The notes below the pieces were generated by a model, which did no database searches, had not been told where the DNA came from, and saw nothing but the letters and a program-made list of their open reading frames with translations. A DNA stretch of 64,000 nt, from NCBI GenBank assembly GCA_905331475.1, contig CAJNYU010000970.1:41859-105858 (forward strand), read 5' to 3'. Origin of the DNA: Rotaria socialis. Its lineage: Eukaryota > Rotifera > Eurotatoria > Philodinida > Philodinidae. The translations under genes and the position numbers were made by a program. Positions 52,957-62,734 of the stretch are shown in pieces (within the stretch, counting starts at the first letter, position 1; the number at the start of each line of letters is the position of its first letter).

Positions 52957-53742
52957 ATGACTGGACGCAAAGAGAATAAAGCACCAGCAGCCACGACAAG
53001 TCCAACAAAAACCGGCACAACTACTGGCCGAGTTATAAAAAAAGAAAAAATCAAAAATGTTATGCGTGATTTACGTATCCGTAAATTATGTTTGAATATT
53101 TGCGTCGGTGAATCTGGCGATCGTTTGACCCGTGCATCAAAAGTGCTTGAACAATTGACCGGTCAAACACCCGTTTTTTCAAAAGCCCGTTATACTGTAC
53201 GATCATTCGGTATTCGTCGTAATGAAAAAATCGGTGTTTTCTGTACTGTACGCGGTGAAAAAGCTAAAGAAATCTTAGAAAAAGGTCTTAAAGTTAAAGA
53301 ATACGAATTACACAAATGCAATTTCAGTGAAATGGGCAACTTTGGTTTCGGTATTCAAGAACACATTGATTTAGGTGAGTACTATATATATATATACCGA
53401 GAGAGGACTTCACTTCTCACATTTTCACTTACATTCTAGGTATTAAATACGATCCATCCATTGGTATCTATGGTATGGATTTTTACGTTGTACTTGGTCG
53501 AGCTGGTTATGATATTGGTAAACGAAAACATAAAAAATCCCGTATTGGTGCTTCACATAGAATAACCAAAGATGAAGCTATCAAATGGTTTCAACAAACG
53601 TACGATGGTGTTATCATGCCTGGTATGAAGATGAAAATGTTACTTTTTGTTTTCTCTATTTATTCTAATCTTATTTAATTTAGGCGGTAAAACCAAGAAA
53701 TCAGGTGGTGGTGCTCATCACAAACGTGGCAAGAAGAAATAA
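52957..53742 (+). CDS. RPL11: 60S ribosomal protein L11 (uL5) with extended ends
   Basis: Three exons (52957-53374, 53440-53622, 53684-53742) give 219 residues against 178 in human. The core is almost textbook: [53 protein letters not shown] and [18 protein letters not shown]. uL5 sits on the 60S central protuberance and contacts 5S rRNA. The N-terminus has about 25 extra Lys/Thr-rich residues ([16 protein letters not shown]), and the C-terminus adds a Gly/Lys/His tail ([12 protein letters not shown]). Both look basic and disordered. Confidence 0.98.
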
Positions 53743-53914
53743 ACAAAACTGTTATTTTTTAACTTATTGTTTATCGATTTAAAAGAAAAAAAAACAGTTC
53801 ATATTCCGATAAAATAAATAAAAGAACATCTTGAATAAAGAAAAAAAGAAGAATAAAGAAAAAACGACTGCACTGTTTTTTTAGATATGATCTTGTTTCA
53901 TTGATCTGGATAAA

Positions 53915-54491
53915 ATGACTGGATTTCGTAACCAAAAATGGGATCCATGGTTGATCATTAGTCAGATAATTGCTGTTCAAGCAATATATTATTTTGGCTT
54001 TGGATTGTGGATACTTCTTATCACAATTACTTTCAATCGAGTACCATCCCTTGATTACTTTTTCTCCTACGATGTGAGATAGACATAAAAAGAAATAAAT
54101 GTAGAAATTTGCCAATCTTCAGTTTCGTTCATTTAGACACTACAATTGTCTAGTTGGAATGGACGATTTTTCTCTACTGTATTTTTACTCAATACATTCA
54201 CAGGGTAAACAAAGTCTAGAATATTATAATGATTGTTATCTGTGTTCTATTTTTAGGGCTTTAGCTATTTTCTATTTAGTTGGCAGGTATAAGCAATGTT
54301 TAGACTTTTCTATAACAATACATTTTTATCATTTTATTGCTTGTTGCATTTATAATTATCAGTATCCGAATATTTTTTCATGGTATGTTGTACAATTTCT
54401 ATCAATTGTTATAATGACGATACTTTCTGAACGTTTTTCGAAAAAATATGAACTTCAAAATATATCCCTTACATCACGTGCTGATCTTTAG
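53915..54491 (+). CDS. SYS1: SYS1, Golgi-localised integral membrane protein
   Basis: Three exons (53915-54073, 54137-54204, 54257-54491) give 153 residues, matching the 156 of human SYS1. It starts MTGFRNQKWDPWLIISQIIA like SYS1 (FRSYVWDPLLILSQI). Four hydrophobic segments follow, with GRYKQCLDFSITIHFYHFIA matching the RRGKQCLDFTVTVHFFH region. SYS1 recruits ARFRP1 to the trans-Golgi and supports vesicle traffic. It lies 172 bp after RPL11 on the same strand. Confidence 0.95.
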
Positions 54492-54910
54492 AGTTTCTTA
54501 TTTATGTACATCTATTTTTCTTTATATGAATAACAAAATTGTTTTGATTTAATTTATTTTTTTTCTTTGTGCGTGTTTTTTTTCATTCACCGACAAACAA
54601 ATCTTTTTAACAAAATTTTATTTAATAATATTCGTTTGAGTATTTTTAAATAAAAAGATTGACTGAGTTTTGCTTTGAAATTAATGGTTTGCAGTCGTAA
54701 TGAGAGGAAATCGTTATATTTCCTATTCGCTTGAGAGAGAGGTGTGCTGAAAAAGAAAATTGTCGACGGCCATTGGTCGGAGTAGTAAAATAATTTCGCG
54801 TTGGCTAAACGACTATTGGTTATGTATAATAAAGTATGGATTGATCGGAATTTTAACGTACAATTAAACGTAACCAAAAACAATCTATAAATTCGATTAG
54901 CAAATGGCAC
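54492..54910. other. Short intergenic spacer between SYS1 and tRNA-Thr
   Basis: About 420 bp of AT-rich DNA. A minus-strand frame here shows no family features. It contains the SYS1 3' UTR. Confidence 0.5.
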
Positions 54911-54983
54911 GCCCGTGTGGCTCAGTGGCTAGAGCACTGGTCTAGTAAACCAGGGGTCGACAGTTCAATTCTGTCCTCGGGCA
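54911..54983 (+). tRNA. tRNA-Thr (anticodon AGT)
   Basis: A 73-base cloverleaf without intron. The acceptor stem GCCCGTG pairs with CTCGGGC (one U-U mismatch), D stem GCTC/GAGC, anticodon stem CTGGT/ACCAG with loop CTAGTAA (AGT at positions 34-36), T stem GACAG/CTGTC with loop TTCAATT, discriminator A. CCA is not encoded, as usual in eukaryotes. Confidence 0.95.
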
Positions 54984-54996
54984 TAGCAAGATTAAA

Positions 54997-55005
54997 TTTT
55001 TTTTT
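54997..55005 (+). terminator. Pol III terminator of tRNA-Thr
   Basis: A run of nine T starting 14 bases after the tRNA 3' end, the standard RNA polymerase III stop signal. Confidence 0.8.
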
Positions 55006-55276
55006 CATCATATGTAACAGCTACGTTTGCCGATATTTCCGATCGCTTGATAGTATTAATATAGATTAAGAAAAGAAAATTTTGCGATTCGACTAGTTGA
55101 TGTAGCACGCGTGTTAATTGTACACGCAGATCCGTTAATGTAGACGGAACAGGCTTTTTATTAGCATAACTTATCGATTCTTCTGATTGATTTGTACTTA
55201 AAGAGAGCATATAACACTGCTTTTAGCTTCATTTATTCTCATAAATATTATTGTAACTTGAAAATAATTTCAGATA

Positions 55277-56967
55277 ATGTCATCAGTATTATTGCGGGAT
55301 TTTTTATATGAATTATGTGTTAGTTCGGAAAAGGCAGCATGCATTGCACGTCATATTCGTTTTATGCACAGTGATTTCAATAGCATGATTCAGGAAAAAA
55401 AATGTAATGTTTATGAAAATTTTTCATTTTGTATCTGAAAGTGTTTATATTTAGTGGATGAAAATCATCAACATCTTACTGCTGATTATAAAACTTTAGC
55501 GTAAATAAAAATCTTTTTGAAATTTGATTTTCATCAATTTATTTTTTCTTCTCTTTAGAGATGTTATTATTCAAGAAGTCATTAAGCGAGATTTAAAAAG
55601 GATTGTAAGTTATTAATATTGAACAAAAATGTATTTTATTTTGCATTAAAATTTATTTAGTATCCCGTACTAACTCATCATATACATGGCGAAGAAGACG
55701 GTTCGTTGAAGTTAAATTCTACTGATGAAAAAATTGTAATTGATGTCAGCGGTAGCCAAGAAGATATTCTGAATCTCCTCAGTAAGAAATAATTCTGTTT
55801 TTTGTTTTTTTATAATTTTAATGATTCGTCTTTTCTTTTTCAATAGAAAAATTATTTGATAATAAATCTACTGAATCAATCGAAAAATTAGCTGAAATAG
55901 TATCATCGTCTACAGATCTAGTACTAACCGAACAATGTAAACAATCATTCGAACAAATTCCACATGATATTTCTATTGATTTATCAACTATTGGCATATG
56001 GATTGATCCCGTTGATGGTACACAACAGTATATAAATGGTACTGATGGAATAATTGATTCAAGAACTGGAATTATGCAAGATGGTCTTCCAACAGCCTTG
56101 GTACTCATTGGATGTTTTGATCGTACGGATGGTCATGCGATCGTCGGTGTGATTAATCGAGCATTTCGTGAAAAAATTGATAATTATAGGCAAGTGAATT
56201 CATAAAAATTATAACTGTATATTTTCTTTTTCCTATTTATTCAGATGGAAAGGCTTGGTTTATTGGGGTACGGCATTATTGAATGCAAAATATAATAATC
56301 TCGACAATGTTTATAAACGAAATGAGAACAATAGTCAACGAGTGTTATTACATGGAAGTATTGATTTAAATACATTTACAAACATTCTTGATGATTGGAG
56401 AAAAATTGAAGTAGCAGCATGTGGTAAGAATGTTTTCAAACACATGTGAAAGGCTACAAAATCATACATTTTCTTCCTATCAAAATTCTTAGACACACCG
56501 TTCTTCATCAAACGATTACTCTAAATAGATATGATTCAATAGATCTAGTCAAGAAAATGACGAGCTTTTCGACCTATCTTTCAATTATTAGCTTCCGATG
56601 AATTCTATTATCATCAAATAAGTTCTTTTTAGGTAATAAATTACTATCGATTGGATTAAAACAAGCAAATATTTATTTAGCAACAAAATCTGCTGCTTTC
56701 AATTGGGATCTATGTGCCGCACATGCAATAATTCAATCAGCAAATGGTCAAATACTTGATTTAAGTCACGTAATAGATTATTACAATGAAAATAAAACAA
56801 AACAGAATCTAGATTTTTCTCAATTCAAAATTATCTATAATAATATAAAATCAGATAAATTTCAACCACAAGATTATGCATGTAAACCTTTTATTGCTTA
56901 TTACAATGAACAAGATTTAGTCGACATTCTCGAACCATTCGTAGCCAATAAGATTCTCATTGAGTAA
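55277..56967 (+). CDS. INPP1: Inositol polyphosphate 1-phosphatase
   Basis: Seven exons (55277-55403, 55455-55500, 55559-55604, 55661-55781, 55847-56189, 56245-56423, 56633-56967) close in frame to 398 residues; human INPP1 is 399. It removes the 1-phosphate of inositol 1,4-bisphosphate and 1,3,4-trisphosphate and is Mg-dependent and lithium-sensitive in the family. The metal motif WIDPVDGTQQYI is clear. HGEEDGS supplies the upstream Glu, and FNWDLCAAHAIIQSANG is the C-terminal metal/substrate motif. The start MSSVLLRDFLYELCVSSEKA resembles INPP1. Intron 5 begins with GC (GCAAGT) instead of GT, which is the only join that keeps the frame into RWKGLVYWGT. Confidence 0.95.
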
Positions 56968-57718
56968 ACACTTTTTGTTTCCTATATAAATATTTAATAA
57001 TTTTTATGTTTTACCTTATTTTAATATTAAATGTCAATATATAGTTTTGGTGTATATTTTAGATAGTCATCATTTTTAGATAATGTTCTATTCAGTTCAT
57101 TACAATTCAAACTAGAGAAAATATCTGCTATGTACGTCCTTTTCATAAGACTTCATTAAAGAACAGACGCACATTGAAGCTGTCTATGTAGATAATATGC
57201 AATTCGTTATTTCTCTATTTTATAACACAACAATGATAAACGTATGCTATGAGACTGGAGTACAAATGTTTGCACAGGATGAAAATAAAAACGAAGACGA
57301 AGAAAACTGATCTATATGGTATATAGGAAAGAATGAAAGAGAGAAAAAAAGACTGGCCAAGATTAATGTGCAAACACAAAAAAGGCGTCAGCCAGCTGTT
57401 CGCCATGATTGAAAATAATCTCACAATTATTGCGGTAAACGTTTTTTTAATGTATTCGATTCTGACATGGCTTTTTCGGGTAAATTTTCATTCATAGTTT
57501 CTTGCGAAAAACAAATTCTTTTGCTATAGTATATTTATTAATTCAATACTTCTTTACGTTAATGGTGGAAAGGACATAGTCCCTAAATATGTTATATAGC
57601 TCAATAAAAATATACAATATGATATTATACTTGCATTTCTTTAATTTTAGATTATTTGTGAGTCGTTAACTTTTTCCTTTCCGAGTGTTTACTTCTTTGA
57701 ATTCTTGATAACCCTATA
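56968..57718. other. Intergenic DNA between INPP1 and TRAM
   Basis: AT-rich, no exon recognised. It holds the INPP1 3' UTR and TRAM promoter; a minus-strand frame at 57215 looks like chance. Confidence 0.5.
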
Positions 57719-59082
57719 ATGCCACCACCACCAGCAGCACTTAAGAAAAAGGCGGCATCAAAAAATCCACCTATTTTCAGCCAGGAATATTTTATCCAAA
57801 ATCATGGTAAGTTATCATAAACCCAAATAAAAAAACGAATCATTAAATTTTAAGAAAAATAATTTAGGTGATATTGCGTGTATTATGGTTATGATTCTAA
57901 CGGCTGGTACAATTTTTAATTCAACATCATCTTATTGTGGAGCATTTTTTGGCCCTCGTCATAATGTAACAAACTTTGATCCACACAATACATCATCACC
58001 TCAACTATTTAATTATGGCTTGAAAGATTTAGCAATGATTTTCTCTTACACTCTTATCTGTATAATAGGTCATGCTATTTGGCAAGAATATGCATTAGAT
58101 AAATTACATAAAAAATTACATTTATCAAAATCTAAGAATGCCAAATTGTTCGAATCTGGTCAACTTATTTTTTTCTATGTTCTTAGTGTTGTATGGGCGT
58201 TTAAGTTATTTATTGATGAGAATTATTTTCAATCGGGTTTAGAATATCTTTGGCGTGATTATCCATATACGGGTATGACATCATGGACAAAACTTTTTTT
58301 TATCATTCAAATTTCCTATTGGTTACATAACTATCCGGAATTATATTTACAAAAAGTTCGAAAAGAAGATATACCAACTCGTATTATATATACAAGTTTA
58401 TATTTAATAGCAATTGTCTATGCCTATGTAACACGTTTCTGGTGTATATCAATAGTTTTATTGACGGTCCATTATTTAATTGAAATATTTTATCATTCAT
58501 CGCGTTTAGCTCATTTTTATTCTATAACAAAAATCAATTCAAAAACAGCAAAATCAACTTCAACATATTTATTTAAACTATGGAATTATGTTTTTATATT
58601 TGCTCGTTTAGCATCGATAGTTTTAGCATGGTTAACATTTTGGTTTGGTTTAAAAAGTTCATCGATTGATAAAATAACATTTACATCAACATCTTTGACA
58701 GATTCAAATGAACCGATTCTTATTGCTAATTTTAATACACCAACTGTACGTTTATTTACATTGGTGGCGATTGGTGCTTTACAATTTTGGTTAGTTTGGA
58801 ATTTTATACAGGTAAATACAATGTCAACATACTGAAATAAATCTTTTTGTATCAAATAGATTAGATCTTTAACTTCACTAAGAATTATTCTAATTTTAGT
58901 TTCATATGAGACGTCGACGTGAACAACGCATTGTACGTTCAACAGCAATAACTTCACCAAAGGCCTCAAATAAACCGAAACAAAAACAACAAGATTCATC
59001 GAATGGTAAATCAGAAAATGATGATGCAGATGAACATCCTATTGTAGCTGCCAATGTTCATAGTAATAAAAAAAGCAACTAA
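57719..59082 (+). CDS. TRAM1: TRAM, translocating chain-associated membrane protein
   Basis: Three exons (57719-57806, 57868-58811, 58900-59082) give 404 residues (human TRAM1 374). A multi-pass ER membrane protein that helps nascent chains enter or leave the Sec61 channel. A Pro/Ala/Lys-rich N-terminus is followed by PPIFSQEYFIQNHGDI, a luminal loop with N-glycosylation sequons (NVT, NTS), and a TLC-type segment SQISYWLHNYPELYLQKVRK-like at residues about 180-200, in which HNYPELYLQKVRKEDIP is the TRAM hallmark. The tail (MRRRREQRIVRSTAITSPK) is basic and cytosolic. TRAM1 and TRAM2 cannot be separated here. Confidence 0.93.
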
Positions 59083-60317
59083 ATTCAAGAAGAAAAAAAA
59101 CTTAGAAAAAAGTTTCCATCAAATACAAAAAAAAATATTCCTTATATTGTCTTTCTTACTGTCCTTCTTCTTCTTCTTCTTCTTCTTCTTTTCATCATTA
59201 CTCTTATTGTTTTCTTTTTATGTTATCACTTCCAGTTGAAAAAAAAATTGTTTTTGTGTCAATTTGTTTGTGTGATCTCATTCTATGGTATAGAAATGAA
59301 AAGTAAATAAAAAAAAGACAAAATGCATAGGGGATAGGACAAAAGAGATTCAATTCATACTGTTCACTGATATAATTTATTGGAATGCTGGATGAGTGTG
59401 ATGTCATTTCTATACTGACACTGGCAACCACACACCTCAAGATGAATGAAAATCATTTACGGCCGAGAACAGATATTTTTCTACTGTTTTTTAAACAAAA
59501 GATAAAGTAACTTACGTAAGAAATCATTTTTTCAAGCCTGTGCTATTCGTCGAGACTTTTTCAGTCTTTGCCATCATGTTTTGTCTATTCTCACGTGAGT
59601 TGCTTTACTTCCTAGGGAGATTTTTTTTAATTTTAAAAGGCGACGAAATAAGCAGAAGCAGAGCAGAAAATGTTATCATCTTGCGAAATGTAAGAAGCGA
59701 GTCATTTGATAAAAACAAGCAAATGATATAGGGAACGAAAATTCTTATCAACAATAACACATTGAAACTTCCAAGTATACTTCAGTGTTACTGTAACTTC
59801 GGTGTAGTAAGCAACATAATTTGATGTAGGCGACACTTATGAAATGAAAGCTTTCGAGTTTCAGGAGGCGAGTGTAGTGTATCGGCATTTGATAGGCGTT
59901 GAGTGAGCTTAGTAGAAGAGCCTCACACCAGTTCGTGCGGAATGATTAGTAAAATACTCATCCATCTGATTCATCTGTTTCGTTCAAGATAAAAGCACCA
60001 TCAGAAACCGGAAAGGTATATGGGTGTGATTTTTAGTGAAGAGAAGAACTACATTCTCATCCTAATCACCTGAGGGTGTGGGTGTGGGTGTGTTTATTTC
60101 ATTCTTCTACTTGCCACACCCACATCCTCAAAACGTCAGTTCAAAATATTCATATTCGCGCAAAATATAAATAGGCAAGCGAATGAAAGACTTTTCGGAG
60201 ACATTACGTCCTACACGGTTAAGTCTATATTAATATGACGCCGCTGCTGCATTTCTGTATTTTAGATTCTAACTGGGAAAAGTTGCACAAATAATCTTGT
60301 CTGTGATCATAAGTTTC
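59083..60317. other. Intergenic DNA with microsatellite and telomere-like repeats
   Basis: It starts with the TRAM 3' UTR and a (CTT)n run at about 59164-59190. From about 59800 the composition is less AT-rich. The repeats at 60071-60130 are listed separately. No exon recognised; a 63-codon frame at 59540 was not called. Confidence 0.5.
60071..60130. repeat. Interstitial telomere-like TGTGGG repeats in inverted arrangement
   Basis: TGAGGGTGTGGGTGTGGG plus TGTG at 60071-60092 contains three TGTGGG/GGGTGT units, the bdelloid telomere unit as I recall it. It is followed 22 bp later by the inverse CCACACCCACATCCTCA (60114-60130). The two arms could form a hairpin of about 16 bp with one mismatch. 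It lies about 190-250 bp upstream of the fungal-like gene. Confidence 0.7.
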
Positions 60318-62465
60318 ATGGCCCAAAATATTCATACTACAAGATTTCAAAAAGTAAAGTGGGGTGATAGCACTGCTCAAATAGAAACAGTTAATAGTAA
60401 TGGCGTCGAGTGCCTGCGTCTCGAAGACGTTCAACGACACTTTCACACAGTGATAGTGAAGGCCTTTCTTATTGACAATGTACAGAAGGCATTTATCCAC
60501 GACGAGACTGGAAAAAACTCAGAGCCGCTGCGTATTGTTGCGCATCTTGACAAAACTGTGGAAGTAGTGGGATCTATGAAACATTCCAGTAATGACATTC
60601 ATGATCAACTGCTTCTAATGGATGGTAAACTCGATCGTATTGACGCCAATACGCAAGAGATATTACGCCAGATTGATCATGTCATGACCCAAATGTATGA
60701 ATTACATGAGTTTACTACACCTCGCTATTTTTTCATCTTACCTGCGGAGCATAGCAACATCAAAGCGATCGACACCGTACAAAATTGGTTACACATTCAT
60801 TATAAACTCTATTTTCTATGTGAATGTTCACAAGATCCAAAAGAAATGCATGTCGCTCCACATGAAGGTTATTCAATTAAAAGACCGAGAGATTTCATTC
60901 TGCGATACGGACCGTATTTAAAAACAACTTTAGCAATTGCTCAAGCCCTGCTTTCAATTGGAGGTTTTGCTATTCCACAACTAGGAAATGTATCAAAAGC
61001 TATCAATGATGTATTACCGCCACAACTTAATAATTCTCAGTTCTACACAGACGCGGAACAAAAATTGCAAATGGTTGATGATTTACTCAATAAAGTCGAC
61101 AACCAGCAATATCGTGCAGGTGCTTCAGTAGTTGACAGACACCAGTCAAGAGGAACAGCATTGCAAGGTGCCGAACTACGAGAAATTCAAACGTATCTTG
61201 AACGTGTTGATGATAAGCGTAGCTTGGGAAATTTATACCGAATAGTCACTGCTGACGGTCATGTTCGTTGGGTCTGTCACAAACACTATAATGCGATTAG
61301 TTACAATAATGAAATGAGCAAATACATCAAGGAATTTAAAGCCATGGGAGGTAAATTCGATGAGACGACTAACGAAGCACTTATAAATCAAGTGAATATT
61401 ACTAAAGAAAATGTTGAAATGATGTGCACGGCTCTTGAGAAGGGTTTTAATATTGAGAAGCTAATATGTCGAGAATGTTCAATCGGCGAAGATGATCTCA
61501 AAAAACTGCTTGACATCATCATTAATCGCTCTTCAATTCGTTGTCTAAATATGGGTTCGGTTCGTGTACGAAACGTTTTTGGAATCACAAAGTATACTTG
61601 TCAAGAAATGGCCGCAGAGTTCAATAATCAAACAATGAAAGTTCGTTTCTCCGAAGCTAATCGAAGTGGAAATACGATGATGCTCGCTCGGCTTTTGCTT
61701 CAAAACAAGATATGTGGAAACTTAGACTTTTCTGCGAGTGATTTTCTCGGCTATGAATCTGATGTTCAACGTAGTCTTGAAACAAATGCAATTCTAACAG
61801 ATCTAGCTGTGGAGTATTCCAACAACATCGATATCCTCAACAGTATATTAAGTTTGAAAATAAATGCACTACAGCATTTAAAACTCACTCACTCATTGTG
61901 TGCTTCCCCAGCTTTCTCACATTTCTGCGAAATGTTGAAGAAGAATAAAAAACTCCTTGAAATAGACCTGATGGATCCGAGTGGTTTGGGTGACGAAGCC
62001 TGCATCAATCTTCTTCTGGACACTTTGAAAGATCACAAATCAATCAAGCATCTTAGTTTGCACATTCGAAATATTCGACCAACTGATCAAAAAGAAACCT
62101 CTTTAATAAAATCATTACAAAAACATGTATTTATTTCACGTCTCTGTATATCGTCATCACTTATCTCACGTGAATTCACAAAAGCACTTCTTTATGCTTC
62201 AAAAGAGCAGAGTCCATTAACTTATTTGGAGTTTTATAATTGCCAAGTGGAATACGATGATAAAGCAAAATTACAATCATTTCATGATAATGGAAGTTTA
62301 TCTCACCTGGCTTTTTATGAAGAACCACGTTGGGATGTGTTATTAAAGGAAACAAATGGATCGTTAAATAAAGGTAAGAGAAGTAGCATCTTCACCGACA
62401 ATGGTAGTTCCAATTTCGTGCAGCTAGTCACTTTACTCTTAAGAGAGGATTTAGAACAGAATTGA
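60318..62465 (+). CDS. Fungal-like (Mortierella-type) LRR-domain protein, intronless
   Basis: A single-exon frame of 715 residues from ATG 60318 (MAQNIHTTRFQKVKWGDSTA); seven codons upstream need a TTG start. An N-terminal ubiquitin-like-sized segment (ECLRLEDVQRHFHTVIVKAF to EPLRIVAHLDKTVEVV) is followed by a helical linker, then RYFFILPAE, LYFLCECSQDPKEMHVAPHE, RPRDFILRYGPYLKTTLAIA with a hydrophobic helix, and the block GAELREIQTYLERVDDKRSL / GNLYRIVTADGHVRWVCHKH. The last third has degenerate leucine-rich repeats (LQHLKLTHSL, IKHLSLHI, LTYLEFYNCQ). I remember the same order, including LGNLYRIVTPEGHVKWVC, in Mortierella and related fungal proteins of unknown function. No signal peptide. 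It looks intact. Horizontal transfer is inferred from the resemblance, the lack of introns and the telomere-like flanks. The function is unknown. Confidence 0.8.
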   Translation: MAQNIHTTRFQKVKWGDSTAQIETVNSNGVECLRLEDVQRHFHTVIVKAFLIDNVQKAFIHDETGKNSEPLRIVAHLDKTVEVVGSMKHSSNDIHDQLLLMDGKLDRIDANTQEILRQIDHVMTQMYELHEFTTPRYFFILPAEHSNIKAIDTVQNWLHIHYKLYFLCECSQDPKEMHVAPHEGYSIKRPRDFILRYGPYLKTTLAIAQALLSIGGFAIPQLGNVSKAINDVLPPQLNNSQFYTDAEQKLQMVDDLLNKVDNQQYRAGASVVDRHQSRGTALQGAELREIQTYLERVDDKRSLGNLYRIVTADGHVRWVCHKHYNAISYNNEMSKYIKEFKAMGGKFDETTNEALINQVNITKENVEMMCTALEKGFNIEKLICRECSIGEDDLKKLLDIIINRSSIRCLNMGSVRVRNVFGITKYTCQEMAAEFNNQTMKVRFSEANRSGNTMMLARLLLQNKICGNLDFSASDFLGYESDVQRSLETNAILTDLAVEYSNNIDILNSILSLKINALQHLKLTHSLCASPAFSHFCEMLKKNKKLLEIDLMDPSGLGDEACINLLLDTLKDHKSIKHLSLHIRNIRPTDQKETSLIKSLQKHVFISRLCISSSLISREFTKALLYASKEQSPLTYLEFYNCQVEYDDKAKLQSFHDNGSLSHLAFYEEPRWDVLLKETNGSLNKGKRSSIFTDNGSSNFVQLVTLLLREDLEQN

Positions 62466-62575
62466 ATATGTTCTAACTGAGCCATAGTTTAAAAAGCTGA
62501 TCCAATATTTCTAACTGGAAACGAAGACCCACCTTTACCGAATGGTCTATAATAAACCGTGGAGTTAGTGTTTCG

Positions 62576-62618
62576 TAGAGCCCGTCGGGTCCAAGAATTT
62601 TTGGAACGATACTACTGA
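62576..62618. repeat. Decayed copy of the 50 bp hAT-like MITE
   Basis: It begins with the identical 17 bases TAGAGCCCGTCGGGTCC found at both ends of the element at 51889-51938, followed by AAGAATTTTT (AATAATTTTT in that element read on its other strand). The far end GGAACGATACTACTGA is a degraded version of GGACCCGACGGGCTCTA. No target duplication is visible. Confidence 0.75.
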
Positions 62619-62712
62619 TGATATTATATTTTGAAACTACTATGATGAAATTTTTCAATTTAAAGTAGCGTATCTCACCTTTAATCTTTGAATTTTAATT
62701 TAATGCCAAAAC

Positions 62713-62734
62713 TTGAGGGTGTGGGTGTGGTTGT
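62713..62734 (+). repeat. Interstitial telomere-like repeat downstream of the fungal-like gene
   Basis: TTGAGGGTGTGGGTGTGG followed by TTGT. It shares TGAGGGTGTGGGTGTGG exactly with 60071-60087, in the same orientation, 2644 bp away, with the fungal-like gene between them. Confidence 0.65.

Noticed and set aside
54587-55210. Minus-strand frames over the tRNA-Thr region
   Set aside because: No family features; the tRNA itself explains the structured sequence.
60297-60317. A longer start for the fungal-like gene
   Set aside because: It requires a TTG initiator; the ATG at 60318 is the first methionine.
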